64,000 nt of DNA from Sphingobacterium sp. SGR-19 (GCF_011043555.1 NZ_JAAKGS010000003.1:248001-312000); one strand, 5' to 3'. Shown: positions 17,693 through 26,677, counted from the stretch's first letter. The notes: a model not told the origin generated them from the sequence alone. Numbers and translations are program-made.

Positions 17693-18688
17693 ATGCAAGA
17701 ATTACCATTAAATATCCCTGAGGGCTCGAGAAAAGAGGTTATGGCATATTTAGAACCGTTCATGTTAAATGAAATGAGCGAGTATCTAAAGCCAGTAGAA
17801 GAAATGTGGCAACCTGCCGATTTTTTACCAGATGCTTCACGCGATACTTTTTTCGACGAAGTGCGGGACCTGCAGGAAAGTGCAAAAGAGCTTCCTTATG
17901 ATTTAGTAGCCGTGCTTATTGGCGATACAATCACCGAAGAGGCACTCCCCACCTATGAGTCATGGTTGACTATGGTGGAGGATGTCGAGAAAAATGAGCA
18001 GGGCGGATGGATGAAGTGGGTAAGAGCGTGGACTGCAGAAGAAAATCGTCACGGCGATTTGCTGAACAAATATTTATATTTATCAGGGCGCATAGATATG
18101 CGGCAATTTGAAATATCAACCCAGTATTTAATACAAGATGGCTTTGATATCGGTACAGGAGCCGATCCCTATCGTAATTTTATCTATACTTCATTCCAGG
18201 AGCTGGCCACTAATGTATCACACCGTCGGGTAGCCGGCATTTCAAAAAAGTCCGGTGATAAACTATTGGCTAAGATGTGTGGAGTCATCGCAGCTGATGA
18301 AGCTCGGCATGCCAAAGCTTATATGTCGTTTATATCACATGCCTTGAAAGTCGATCCAAGTGAGGTCATGATAGCTTTCGAAGATATGATGCGTAAAAAG
18401 ATCGTCATGCCCGCCCATTTCCTACGGGAAGCAGGCGAGCCACAAGGTGAAGCATTTGCACACTTCTCCGATGCGGCGCAACGCATAGAAGTATACACAG
18501 CCTTAGATTATGTTGATATCCTTCGAGACCTTAACCGCGAATGGGCTATCGACAAAGTAACTGACTTAAACGAAAAAGGAGAAAAAGCGCGAGACTATCT
18601 CATGAAACTGCCCGATCGCCTCACGAGGTTGGCGGAAAGAATAAAGATTCCCGAAATTCAATATAAGTTTAAATGGATTCATGAGTAA
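17693..18688 (+). CDS. Acyl-ACP desaturase (diiron, soluble)
   Basis: A soluble ferritin-like diiron desaturase (FA_desaturase_2) of 331 residues that inserts a cis double bond into acyl-ACP using O2 and two electrons from ferredoxin. The diiron ligand helices are visible as TEEALPTYE near residue 81, EENRHGDLL near 117 and DEARHAKAY near 202. This gives the two E-x2-H type motifs with the extra glutamates. Ferredoxin reductase and ferredoxin genes follow 0.5-2 kb downstream and could supply the electrons. The gene ends at a strong terminator, so it is transcribed separately from them. Confidence 0.93.
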   Translation: MQELPLNIPEGSRKEVMAYLEPFMLNEMSEYLKPVEEMWQPADFLPDASRDTFFDEVRDLQESAKELPYDLVAVLIGDTITEEALPTYESWLTMVEDVEKNEQGGWMKWVRAWTAEENRHGDLLNKYLYLSGRIDMRQFEISTQYLIQDGFDIGTGADPYRNFIYTSFQELATNVSHRRVAGISKKSGDKLLAKMCGVIAADEARHAKAYMSFISHALKVDPSEVMIAFEDMMRKKIVMPAHFLREAGEPQGEAFAHFSDAAQRIEVYTALDYVDILRDLNREWAIDKVTDLNEKGEKARDYLMKLPDRLTRLAERIKIPEIQYKFKWIHE

Positions 18689-18693
18689 TATCG

Positions 18694-18725
18694 AAAAAGG
18701 CTTGGTCAAAATCCCAAGCCTTTTT
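18694..18725 (+). terminator. Intrinsic terminator after the desaturase gene
   Basis: A 12-base perfect stem (AAAAAGGCTTGG, 18694-18705, with 18714-18725) has an 8-base loop. It is immediately followed by a T-run, six bases after the stop codon. This is a strong, classic terminator. Confidence 0.92.
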
Positions 18726-18776
18726 TTGTAGTGTATTAATCTTTTTGTAAATTTACTTGTCACACTAATAATTGCT

Positions 18777-19235
18777 ATGCAAAAAGAACAATATACACAG
18801 TATTCATTCCTCCTGGACCGTACAGCCAGACGAGTAAAACAGTATGCACAGACTTCTTTTTCAGAACAGGCGTTTGATATCACTATTGATCAATGGTCGA
18901 TCCTGAAAGTCTTATATAATGAAGACCCCATGACGCATAAGGAGTTGGCTGAAAAAACAGGAAAGGATCAGCCTACATTAACCCGTATTGTTGATATTAT
19001 CATTAAAAAAGAATTGGTGGAACGTGTGGGGCATCCAGAAGATAGGCGATGTTTACTTGTACAACTTACAACAAAGGGCAAAAAGAAAGTAAAAGAACTC
19101 TCTCCGGAGATTGCCCAAATCCGCATGAAAGCTTGGGAAAACCTTTCCGAGGAGGATTTTAAAAATTTCACCAGGATACTGAATACGATATATGATAATT
19201 TGAATATTCACGAAAAGCAAAAAGAAAAATTATGA
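18777..19235 (+). CDS. MarR-family transcriptional regulator
   Basis: A 152-residue winged-helix regulator. The wHTH occupies about residues 35-100: MTHKELAEKTGKDQPTLTR is the recognition-helix region, followed by the wing motif GHPEDRRCLLVQLT, which is diagnostic of MarR proteins. Its stop overlaps the ferredoxin-reductase start (ATGA, 19232-19235), so the two are translationally coupled. It may control this operon, and perhaps the neighbouring desaturase, in response to a small aromatic or oxidative ligand; the ligand is unknown. Confidence 0.92.
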   Translation: MQKEQYTQYSFLLDRTARRVKQYAQTSFSEQAFDITIDQWSILKVLYNEDPMTHKELAEKTGKDQPTLTRIVDIIIKKELVERVGHPEDRRCLLVQLTTKGKKKVKELSPEIAQIRMKAWENLSEEDFKNFTRILNTIYDNLNIHEKQKEKL

Positions 19236-20236
19236 TCAAAACAGATATATGCATTATAGGCGCAGGCCCTGTTGGATTATTCGCCGTATTCGAAGCCGGC
19301 TTATTAAAAATGAGGTGCCATTTAATAGATGTATTGCCTCAAGTTGGTGGACAGCTTTCGGAAATATATCCGCATAAGCCGATCTATGATATTCCGGGCT
19401 ACCCGAGTATTAAAGCCCAAGAGCTTATCGATAAACAAATGGAACAAATTGCACCTTTCCAACCTACATTCACGCTAGGGGAACGCGTAGAAAGTTTGCA
19501 AAAGCAAGACGACGGTTCTTATCATGTGTTCGGTTCCGATGGTACCGTCATCCATTGCCAAGTGGTCGTCATTGCGGGCGGATTAGGTTGCTTTGAACCG
19601 CGTAAGCCTGACCTAGTCAATTTAGAGCTTTATGAAAAATCTCATGTGCATTATATGGTCAAAGATCCGGAGCGTTTCCGCGATAGACGTGTCGTGATCG
19701 CCGGAGGTGGCGATTCTGCGCTCGACTGGACCGTCTACCTTGCCAATGTCGCAAAAGAGGTGACGCTGGTACATCGCAATGATTCTTTCCGAGGTGCCCC
19801 CGATTCGGCGGATAAAGTCTATCGGCTCGCACAAGAGGGAAAAATAAACCTGCTTTTGTCCCATAATCTGGTTTCCCTCAGTGGAAATGGTCATTTGGAA
19901 CACATCCACCTGACCAACAAGCAGAAGGAGGACATTGCCGTGCCTACGGAAGACTTCATTCCACTATATGGATTAAGTCCAAAATTGGGGCCAATTGCGG
20001 AATGGGGGTTAAATATCGATAAGAATGCAATACAGGTCGATACCTTTGATTATGCCACCAATATAGAGCGCATTTATGCAATCGGCGATATCAACACGTA
20101 TCCCGGAAAACTTAAATTAATCCTGTGCGGATACCACGAAGCTTCTTTGATGTGCCAAAGCGCGTTCAAATATGTTTATCCAAATCAAAAGTTAAGTTTT
20201 AAATACACCACCGTAAACGGTGTCAACGCATTTTAA
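19232..20236 (+). CDS. Ferredoxin--NADP(+) reductase, thioredoxin-reductase type
   Basis: A 334-residue FAD/NADPH enzyme of the type 2 ferredoxin-NADP reductase family (YumC-like). FAD-binding GAGPVGLFAVFEAG is at residues 9-22, NADPH-binding GGGDSALDWTV near 160 and the second FAD motif IYAIGDIN near 285. The CxxC redox pair of true thioredoxin reductases is missing, which separates it from them. It overlaps the MarR gene by 4 bases and abuts the ferredoxin gene, so it is likely to reduce that ferredoxin. Confidence 0.93.
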   Translation: MIKTDICIIGAGPVGLFAVFEAGLLKMRCHLIDVLPQVGGQLSEIYPHKPIYDIPGYPSIKAQELIDKQMEQIAPFQPTFTLGERVESLQKQDDGSYHVFGSDGTVIHCQVVVIAGGLGCFEPRKPDLVNLELYEKSHVHYMVKDPERFRDRRVVIAGGGDSALDWTVYLANVAKEVTLVHRNDSFRGAPDSADKVYRLAQEGKINLLLSHNLVSLSGNGHLEHIHLTNKQKEDIAVPTEDFIPLYGLSPKLGPIAEWGLNIDKNAIQVDTFDYATNIERIYAIGDINTYPGKLKLILCGYHEASLMCQSAFKYVYPNQKLSFKYTTVNGVNAF

Positions 20237-20566
20237 ATGGAAAATATAATCAACATTACCGTCGAAGATCGCGATGGAACCACGCAGACCATCGAAGTTC
20301 CTACAGATATTAATTTAAGTCTGATGGAAATCCTGAAAGCTTCCGATTATAATATTCTAGCGACGTGCGGAGGCATGGCATTATGTGCTACCTGCCACAT
20401 ACAGGTACTAGATGGCGGCGACCGACTTCCAGAAGCTACCGACCAGGAGCTCGACATGTTGGATACACTACCAGATGCAGACATGGAAAGCAGGCTAGCC
20501 TGTCAATTGAATCTCACCAATAACGACGATGGATTGAAAGTAAAAATCAAAGGAGCAGTACAATAA
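20237..20566 (+). CDS. Adrenodoxin-type 2Fe-2S ferredoxin
   Basis: A 109-residue 2Fe-2S ferredoxin. The cluster ligands are Cys44, Cys50, Cys53 and Cys89 (CGGMALCATC, then RLACQL), the C-x5-C-x2-C spacing of vertebrate-type ferredoxins. The MLDTLPDADMESRLAC stretch is also characteristic. It begins on the base after the reductase stop, so it is the electron acceptor of that enzyme by context. Likely clients are the acyl-ACP desaturase 1.5 kb upstream or Fe-S biogenesis enzymes. Confidence 0.94.
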   Translation: MENIINITVEDRDGTTQTIEVPTDINLSLMEILKASDYNILATCGGMALCATCHIQVLDGGDRLPEATDQELDMLDTLPDADMESRLACQLNLTNNDDGLKVKIKGAVQ

Positions 20567-20598
20567 CAAATCGCAGAAATTTTTACGCTATGTTTTCG

Positions 20599-20606
20599 TA
20601 CTTTTG
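20599..20606 (+). promoter_or_regulatory. -7 promoter element for the NDH-2 gene
   Basis: TACTTTTG fits TAnnTTTG and lies 28 bases before the ATG at 20635. No -33 TTG is evident. Confidence 0.45.
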
Positions 20607-20634
20607 CCCCAAAATAGAACAAAATTAGTTTATC

Positions 20635-21948
20635 ATGTTATTAAATCGATCTGAAAGAAGCTTTCCGAGAGTCATTATCATCGGAGGCGGTTTTGGCGGA
20701 GTCGAAGTTGCCAGAAGCTTAAAAGACAAGGAAGTCGAAGTGTTGTTGATCGACAGGAATAACTTCCATACTTTTCAGCCGTTGATGTATCAAGTCGCTA
20801 CCGGAACATTAGCGGCGGATGCCATCTCCTTCCCTATCCGTAAAATGTTCAAATCACAGCAGAACTTCCGATTTAGAATGGCTGATGTTACCGAAATCGA
20901 CCGTACGCAGAAGATCGTTAAAACATCGGTCGGCGACTATGATTATGATTATCTGGTCATTGCGACAGGTGCTACATCCAATTTCTTCGGCAACAAACAA
21001 GTAGAAAAATATGCCCTTCCTATGAAAAGCATTCATGAGGCTTTAAATATTCGAAGCTATGTTTTACAAAACCTGGAGGAGGCCGTGCTTCGCAAAAACT
21101 ATCATGACCGGGAGCGCTTTCTTAATTTCGTTGTCGTAGGCGGTGGTCCCACGGGCGTCGAACTTTCCGGCGCTATTGCCGAAATTCAGCTACACATGCT
21201 CAAAAAAGATTACCCCGAGTTATCCAAAAATGAAATGAAAGTATATCTCGTAGAAGGTACAGGAAAAATCTTGGCAGCATTGTCAGAAAAATCTTCACAG
21301 GACGCCGAACGTTATCTACGAGATCTTGGCGTAAATGTATTACTCAATGCACAGGTAACCGGTTACGATGGCGACACGATTACATTTTCTAATGGAGAAA
21401 GCATCCCAACGAAAACAGTGATTTGGGGAGCTGGTGTAATGGGGCAATTTCCGACAGGGATACATCCCGAAATCATTCAGCGTGGTAACCGTATCCAAAC
21501 AGATGGGCAGTGTCGCGTGAGTGGAATGGAAAACGTCTATGCTATCGGCGATGTTGCAGCGATGATTACAGAAGATACTCCTAGAGGGCTTCCGGGTGTA
21601 GCGCCCGCTGCACAACAACAAGGCGCATACGTGGCCAAGCATATCCTAAAAAGCATGAACAATCAACAGGTTGCTGATTTTAAATATTTTGATAAAGGCT
21701 CTATGGCCACTATTGGAAGAAATAAAGCCGTAGTCGATATGGGCCGTTTCCACATGAAAGGATTTTTAGCTTGGCTCACTTGGATGTTTGTCCATCTGGT
21801 CTCTATTTTTGGATTTAGAAACAAATTGGTGACCTTTGTTAACTGGACAATTAAATTTTTCACAAAAAACAGCGGTATCCGCCTGATCATCAATAAATAC
21901 AAGCGTCCAGATGTCGAAAAGGAAACAGAACTCGAATATCATTCATAA
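20635..21948 (+). CDS. Type II NADH dehydrogenase (NDH-2)
   Basis: A 437-residue flavoprotein that passes electrons from NADH to menaquinone without pumping protons. The FAD motif IIGGGFGGVEVARSL is near residue 15, the NADH motif VVGGGPTGVELSGAIAE near 167 and the second FAD motif YAIGDVAAM near 302. The C-terminal 80 residues hold hydrophobic amphipathic helices (GFLAWLTWMFVHLVSIFG) that attach it to the inner membrane, as in other NDH-2 enzymes. It is followed 6 bases later by the PolX-like gene on the same strand. Confidence 0.93.
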   Translation: MLLNRSERSFPRVIIIGGGFGGVEVARSLKDKEVEVLLIDRNNFHTFQPLMYQVATGTLAADAISFPIRKMFKSQQNFRFRMADVTEIDRTQKIVKTSVGDYDYDYLVIATGATSNFFGNKQVEKYALPMKSIHEALNIRSYVLQNLEEAVLRKNYHDRERFLNFVVVGGGPTGVELSGAIAEIQLHMLKKDYPELSKNEMKVYLVEGTGKILAALSEKSSQDAERYLRDLGVNVLLNAQVTGYDGDTITFSNGESIPTKTVIWGAGVMGQFPTGIHPEIIQRGNRIQTDGQCRVSGMENVYAIGDVAAMITEDTPRGLPGVAPAAQQQGAYVAKHILKSMNNQQVADFKYFDKGSMATIGRNKAVVDMGRFHMKGFLAWLTWMFVHLVSIFGFRNKLVTFVNWTIKFFTKNSGIRLIINKYKRPDVEKETELEYHS

Positions 21949-21954
21949 ATAATC

Positions 21955-23622
21955 ATGGAAAACAAAGCCATAGCCAAAATTTTTAAATTATATAGTCAAC
22001 TCATGGAGTTGTTCAACGAAAACCCGTTTCGAACAAAAGCTATGGCTTCTGCCTCCTTCAAAATCGATAAATTGCCTTTTCCCGCAGCAGGTGCTACGAT
22101 AGACCAGCTCAGTACACAACCGGGCATTGGCAAAAGCACAGGCGAAAGAATTATGTTGATTCTAGAGTCGGGATCATTCCCCGAATTGGACAACCTTATT
22201 GCACAGACTCCACCAGGCGTTATGGCCATGCTTACGATAAAAGGGCTCGGACCGAAAAAAGTCCGGTCTATCTGGAAAGATCTAGGTATAGAATCGATTG
22301 GAGAGCTTCTGTATGCCTGCAACGAAAACCGATTAATGGAAGCCAAAGGCTTTGGCTTGAAAACACAGGAAGAAATTCGTAAATCCATCGAATTTTCCAA
22401 CGCAAATCAAGGATTATTCTTGTATGCAAAGGTAGAGAAAATTGCGACAGTCCTACTAGGAAACCTCGTCAGCCGTTTTCCCGAGAAACAGCATATTTTT
22501 ACGGGAGAAATTAGACGAAAATGTGAGATCATTGCGTCGGTTGATATCTTGACGACCTGTAGTATTTCAGAAATACGGTCTTTTTTAGAAGATACGCTGG
22601 TATACACGGCCGAAGAATATCAAGATGCTGCTGTTCAATTAACCGATGAACTGGGAGTCCGCTATCGTATACAATCCACATCCGAAGAACGTTTTGCTAT
22701 CGATTTGTTGCTTACGACAGGGAGTGAAACACATATAAAAGAACTACAAACTATTCAAGCAAACTTACCAACTTTTTCATCTGAAGAAGCAATCTATGAG
22801 GTGCTTGGGTTATCATATATCGAGCCCGAACTAAGAGAAGGTTCAGGAGAAGTCAATTGGGCGGAAAATGGAGAGCTGCCTAAGCTTATTACATATGCCG
22901 ACTTAAAAGGTACATTGCACAATCACTCGACCTATAGCGATGGTGTGCATTCGCTGGAACAGATGGCGATGTACTGCAAAGATGAACTGGGGTTGAGCTA
23001 TTTGGGAATCTGCGATCACTCTAAGACAGCCGTTTATGCGAGTGGTCTTAGTATAGAACGCGTAAAAGAACAATGGATAGAAATCGACCGGTTAAACGAT
23101 AAATTAGCTCCTTTTCGAATTTTCAGAGGAATAGAATCGGATATTCTCTCCGACGGCAGTCTGGATTACCCAGACGATATCCTTGCAAAATTTGATTTTG
23201 TTGTTGCTTCTATCCACAGCAATTTGCGCATGGACAAAGAAAAAGCTACCCAACGATTAATTACCGCGATTGAAAATCCATATACCACTATTCTCGGACA
23301 TCCGACGGGTCGTTTGCTCCTTAGTAGACCCGGCTATCCGATTGATTACAAAAAGGTAATAGACGCCTGTAAGGCTAATCGGGTGGTGATCGAAATTAAT
23401 GCCAATCCATTACGGCTCGACCTCGATTGGCGTTGGCAACGATATGCGTTGGAAAAAGGTGTGTTATTATCCATTAATCCCGATGCCCACCGCACCGAAG
23501 GTTTAACGGATATGCAATATGGTGTATATGTAGCACGAAAAGGCGGATTATCTCCTGAACGCTGTCTTAATGCGTTTTCTCTTGAGGAGATCGAACAGTA
23601 TTTTGCAGAGAAGAAAAGATAA
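21955..23622 (+). CDS. PolX-type protein with degraded polymerase site and intact PHP domain
   Basis: A 555-residue protein: helix-hairpin-helix N-region (about 1-150, with PGIGKSTGE and IKGLGPKKVRSIW), polymerase X nucleotidyltransferase region (about 155-315) and C-terminal PHP phosphoesterase domain (318-555). In canonical PolX the palm reads G-S-x-R-R ... D-x-D; here it is TGEIRR (183-188) and ASVD (194-197). The serine and the first catalytic aspartate are thus replaced, while Asp197 and Asp250 remain. The PHP metal ligands look complete (His322/His324 in LHNHS, GICDH, GIES, SIHS, GHP, DAH). I expect loss of polymerase but retention of 3'-5' exonuclease or phosphoesterase activity. Confidence 0.9.
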   Translation: MENKAIAKIFKLYSQLMELFNENPFRTKAMASASFKIDKLPFPAAGATIDQLSTQPGIGKSTGERIMLILESGSFPELDNLIAQTPPGVMAMLTIKGLGPKKVRSIWKDLGIESIGELLYACNENRLMEAKGFGLKTQEEIRKSIEFSNANQGLFLYAKVEKIATVLLGNLVSRFPEKQHIFTGEIRRKCEIIASVDILTTCSISEIRSFLEDTLVYTAEEYQDAAVQLTDELGVRYRIQSTSEERFAIDLLLTTGSETHIKELQTIQANLPTFSSEEAIYEVLGLSYIEPELREGSGEVNWAENGELPKLITYADLKGTLHNHSTYSDGVHSLEQMAMYCKDELGLSYLGICDHSKTAVYASGLSIERVKEQWIEIDRLNDKLAPFRIFRGIESDILSDGSLDYPDDILAKFDFVVASIHSNLRMDKEKATQRLITAIENPYTTILGHPTGRLLLSRPGYPIDYKKVIDACKANRVVIEINANPLRLDLDWRWQRYALEKGVLLSINPDAHRTEGLTDMQYGVYVARKGGLSPERCLNAFSLEEIEQYFAEKKR

Positions 23623-23624
23623 AA

Positions 23625-23654
23625 GAAAGGGCCCGTATAATTACGAGCCCTTTC
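23625..23654. terminator. Bidirectional terminator between convergent genes
   Basis: A 13-base stem with one mismatch (GAAAGGGCCCGTA, 23625-23637, with 23642-23654) and a 4-base loop lies 2 bases after the PolX stop and 8 bases before the M48 stop. T-rich sequence follows on the plus strand and also, more weakly, on the minus. Confidence 0.85.
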
Positions 23655-23661
23655 CTTTCTT

Positions 23662-24468
23662 TTATTTTTTATAATACTGCATCGCTTGGGGGATGAGCTT
23701 CTGAATATCAGCAACCCGTCTCGCATCGCTAGGGTGCGTGCTTAAAAATTCCGGTGTGGAATTGGCTTTTGATTTCGCCGCAGCCATGCGTTCCCAAAAA
23801 GATACCGCATGTTGTGGGTTATATCCCGCCATTGCCATGAACATCAAACCAAGCTGATCAGCTTCCGACTCGTTACCACGTGAATATTTCAATAATGCCA
23901 GTTGACCTCCGATACCGTAAGCATTGTTTACCAATCCTTGCACAATAGAGCTCTTTCCTGAAGTTGCGACACCTAACACCTGCGCACCAACCTGTAAAGC
24001 ATACTGATTGGACATCTGTTCCATAGAATGGCGAGCTATTGCGTGTGCAATCTCGTGCCCCATGACGGTTGCCAAACCATCTTCATTAGCGGTAAACGGT
24101 AGAATACCGGTATAAACCGCCACTTTGCCTCCGGGCATACACCAAGCATTCACATCCCCACTTTGCACCAAATTAAATTCCCAATTGAAATTAAACTGAT
24201 TGGATAGACCTTCCGCCTTCAAATACTGGTTTACAGCTGATGCAATTCTATTACCCACTTTTTTCACCAATGTTGCATTCGATGTCCCAGTGACTACTTT
24301 GGTATTCGGATTGCTCAAGAATTCCTTGTATGCTACAGCAGCCTGCTGCTGTATTTGGTCGTCACTTACAAGCGACAACTGCTTCCTACCCGACAATGGC
24401 ACAGTTGAACACGCTGCCATAATCGCTATAATAGCCGCAAGAGAAGTATATTTAAAAATCTTTTTCAT
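23662..24468 (-). CDS. M48-family metallopeptidase lipoprotein
   Basis: A 268-residue zinc protease related to LoiP/YcaL. A lipoprotein signal with Cys20 (IMAACS) places it in the periplasm, anchored to a membrane. The zinc motif is GHEIAH with His138, Glu139 and His142, and the third ligand is in NESEADQLG near residue 200. Family members degrade or check outer-membrane proteins. It is the last of a minus-strand run after plsY (86-base gap) and converges on the PolX-like gene at a shared terminator. Confidence 0.92.
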   Translation of the reverse strand: MKKIFKYTSLAAIIAIMAACSTVPLSGRKQLSLVSDDQIQQQAAVAYKEFLSNPNTKVVTGTSNATLVKKVGNRIASAVNQYLKAEGLSNQFNFNWEFNLVQSGDVNAWCMPGGKVAVYTGILPFTANEDGLATVMGHEIAHAIARHSMEQMSNQYALQVGAQVLGVATSGKSSIVQGLVNNAYGIGGQLALLKYSRGNESEADQLGLMFMAMAGYNPQHAVSFWERMAAAKSKANSTPEFLSTHPSDARRVADIQKLIPQAMQYYKK

Positions 24469-24554
24469 AATAATATAAGCTTATTCGCAAACTTATAAAA
24501 ACAATACAAATCCTATGCCTAAAACTTTAGGATTGCCAATTTTTGGCTACAAAA

Positions 24555-25202
24555 CTAACCCTTCTTTTTCTTAAACAAATAAATCTTGGATTCATGTCCC
24601 TTTAAGAGCCTTTCAATATTTTTCTGATGCGTTACCAATATCAATGCACAGATGGCTATTCCATATAACAAAACCGCAGGAACGGATGTATGGAAAATAA
24701 ACGCAATACTGAATGGAAATGTAAATCCTGCAAGTATGGAACTTAGCGACACATAATGTGTGATAATCAACGTTAACAAAAAGACACTTACACAACATAA
24801 CGCCGCCTCAGGATGGATAGCAATCACCATCCCGAATAGTGTTGCAACACCTTTGCCACCTCGAAAACCCGCGAAGATAGGGAAAAGATGCCCCAATACG
24901 GCAATAACGCCAAGCGCTAATTGGAAGTTAACAAATTGAACAGAACTTGGTATACCTACAACAGCAGAATCCAAAAGATAAGGTAAATTGGTTGCTGTCC
25001 AGCCTTTGAATATATCTACAAACATGACAATCGACCCAGCTCTTTTACCTAAAACCCGAAAAGTATTGGTTGCCCCTGCGTTCCCGCTTCCATATTCCCG
25101 CACATCTACTCCATAGAAAGCCTCACCGAACCATACCGCAGATGGGATGGAACCAAACAGATAAGCTAAGATAACTATGCCTATTAGATAAATCGAAATC
25201 AT
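24555..25202 (-). CDS. plsY: Glycerol-3-phosphate acyltransferase PlsY
   Basis: An inner-membrane enzyme that acylates glycerol-3-phosphate from acyl-phosphate, the first step of phospholipid synthesis. The 215 residues show five or so membrane segments and the three family motifs: GSGNAGATNTFR near residue 37, GGKGVATL near 119 and THQKNIERLLKGHE near the C-terminus. It follows nadC with a 27-base gap, likely in one transcript. plsX is not in the window. Confidence 0.95.
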   Translation of the reverse strand: MISIYLIGIVILAYLFGSIPSAVWFGEAFYGVDVREYGSGNAGATNTFRVLGKRAGSIVMFVDIFKGWTATNLPYLLDSAVVGIPSSVQFVNFQLALGVIAVLGHLFPIFAGFRGGKGVATLFGMVIAIHPEAALCCVSVFLLTLIITHYVSLSSILAGFTFPFSIAFIFHTSVPAVLLYGIAICALILVTHQKNIERLLKGHESKIYLFKKKKG

Positions 25203-25229
25203 ATATTAATTTAAGCTTCTTAAAGATAA

Positions 25230-26084
25230 CTATACAATTTTAGCTTTTAAGCTTAAATCCAAACTTTTTACGGAATGGGTTAATGCCCCCACCGAAATAT
25301 AATCAACCCCAGTTAACGCATAGTCGCGGATTGTTTCGAATGTAATCCCGCCAGAGGCCTCTGTTACCAAACGACCATCCACCATCTGTACTGCCTTCTC
25401 TACATCATTGGGGGTAAAATTGTCAAACATGACACGGTCTACATATTCATTAGACAATACATCTTCCAGTTCTTGAAAGCTCCGCACCTCTATTTCGATA
25501 GGAATAGATAATCCTCTCGTAGTTCGATAACTGTGGGCACGAATTAAAGCATTGGAAATGCCCCCAGCATAGTCGACATGATTATCTTTGATGAGAATCA
25601 TATCGTAAAGTCCAAATCTATGGTTAGCCCCTCCTCCGATACGCACAGCTTCTTTCTCCAAAAAGCGTAGCAATGGTGTCGTTTTCCTCGTATCCAACAC
25701 CTTCGCTTTTGTTCCATCTAATTGTTTAGCATATAGCCTAGTTCGCGTGGCAATCCCGGACATGCGTTGCATCACATTCAATACCAGTCGTTCAGCCTTT
25801 AATATGCTATGTACACTCCCTTGCACAAAAAAAGCTATATCCTCTGGCTTGACCTCCATACCATCTTCCAATGCTATATCAATCTGCAAATCAGGATCTA
25901 TAATATGGAAGATATCTTTTGCTACGTTGATCCCAGCTAAAATACCCGTATCTTTTACAAGCAGCTTTGCTTCTCCCCTTACGTTTTCTTGGATAGTGGA
26001 CAAGGAAGTATGGTCGCCATTACCTACATCTTCTTGCAGTGCTAACGCCACAAACTGCTCCAGTTTACTCAACTCAACTGCCAT
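25230..26084 (-). CDS. nadC: Nicotinate-nucleotide pyrophosphorylase
   Basis: Converts quinolinate and PRPP to nicotinate mononucleotide in de novo NAD synthesis (carboxylating). At 284 residues it has the family's N-terminal alpha/beta sandwich and C-terminal open barrel. Conserved segments include QEDVGNGDHTS near residue 18, DTRKTTPLLR near 130 and the GGAN...DMILIKDNHVD region near 150-170. The C-terminal VDYISVGALTHS is also typical. The downstream partner is plsY and the upstream gene a DUF4783 protein, an arrangement I recall from other Bacteroidota. Confidence 0.95.
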   Translation of the reverse strand: MAVELSKLEQFVALALQEDVGNGDHTSLSTIQENVRGEAKLLVKDTGILAGINVAKDIFHIIDPDLQIDIALEDGMEVKPEDIAFFVQGSVHSILKAERLVLNVMQRMSGIATRTRLYAKQLDGTKAKVLDTRKTTPLLRFLEKEAVRIGGGANHRFGLYDMILIKDNHVDYAGGISNALIRAHSYRTTRGLSIPIEIEVRSFQELEDVLSNEYVDRVMFDNFTPNDVEKAVQMVDGRLVTEASGGITFETIRDYALTGVDYISVGALTHSVKSLDLSLKAKIV

Positions 26085-26166
26085 TTATTCGAATTAAATT
26101 AATAAGCGAAGATGACAAAAATATATTTTAATATAAAATCCTATATCAACTTTTAACAGCTTATCT

Positions 26167-26574
26167 CTACTCAATTCGTATTTCAGCAACCTTAAAATCC
26201 TTATTGTTAGACTGTATAAATTTTATGAATACCCGATAGTTTTTTGAATTGGCTTTCAAGGAAAAAACAACGAACGAGGTAGTTGAATTGTTAGCACGCT
26301 GTAGTTCTTTCAGTCCATCCACTTTATTTGTTCGAAAAAAATCATTTAATAACAGCTCTGCTTGAAATTTAGTGAAAGCCCCTTCGTCCCGTTGTACGGA
26401 AAGATTGACGCTGTTATCAAAAATAGTTGACAACTTCTTTGCGTTACCCTCCCTTAGGGCAGCTGATGCATCTTTCACCACATCATCGAAGGAGGTATTC
26501 ATCGCGAATGCCGACATACCTGCGACACACCAGAACACGATAACAGCATACTTAAACACCTTTTTATACCTCAT
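26167..26574 (-). CDS. DUF4783 secreted protein
   Basis: A 135-residue exported protein with a signal peptide ending near MSAFA. The remaining NTF2-like/DUF4783 fold reads as FDDVVKDASAALREGNAKKLSTIFD, here residues about 26-50, followed by the segment QAELLLNDFF. The ATG at 26572-26574 is preferred over one 15 bases upstream because it gives a better signal peptide. Function is unknown; the family is largely restricted to Bacteroidota and is commonly next to nadC. The gap to nadC is 82 bases. Confidence 0.85.
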   Translation of the reverse strand: MRYKKVFKYAVIVFWCVAGMSAFAMNTSFDDVVKDASAALREGNAKKLSTIFDNSVNLSVQRDEGAFTKFQAELLLNDFFRTNKVDGLKELQRANNSTTSFVVFSLKANSKNYRVFIKFIQSNNKDFKVAEIRIE

Positions 26575-26646
26575 AAATTCTATTTCCATTTCTGTCCGAG
26601 AACCTACTAAAACTATGCCAATACGCGTGTTTAAAGTTATGACTTA

Positions 26647-26677
26647 TTGCCATTGTTCTATAAAATAAATATATTTG
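26647..26677 (+). promoter_or_regulatory. Promoter of gpmI, leaderless geometry
   Basis: TTG at 26647-26649, a 20-base spacer, then TATATTTG at 26670-26677, an exact match to the phylum consensus. The GTG start at 26681 begins three bases after the -7 element. Confidence 0.75.
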
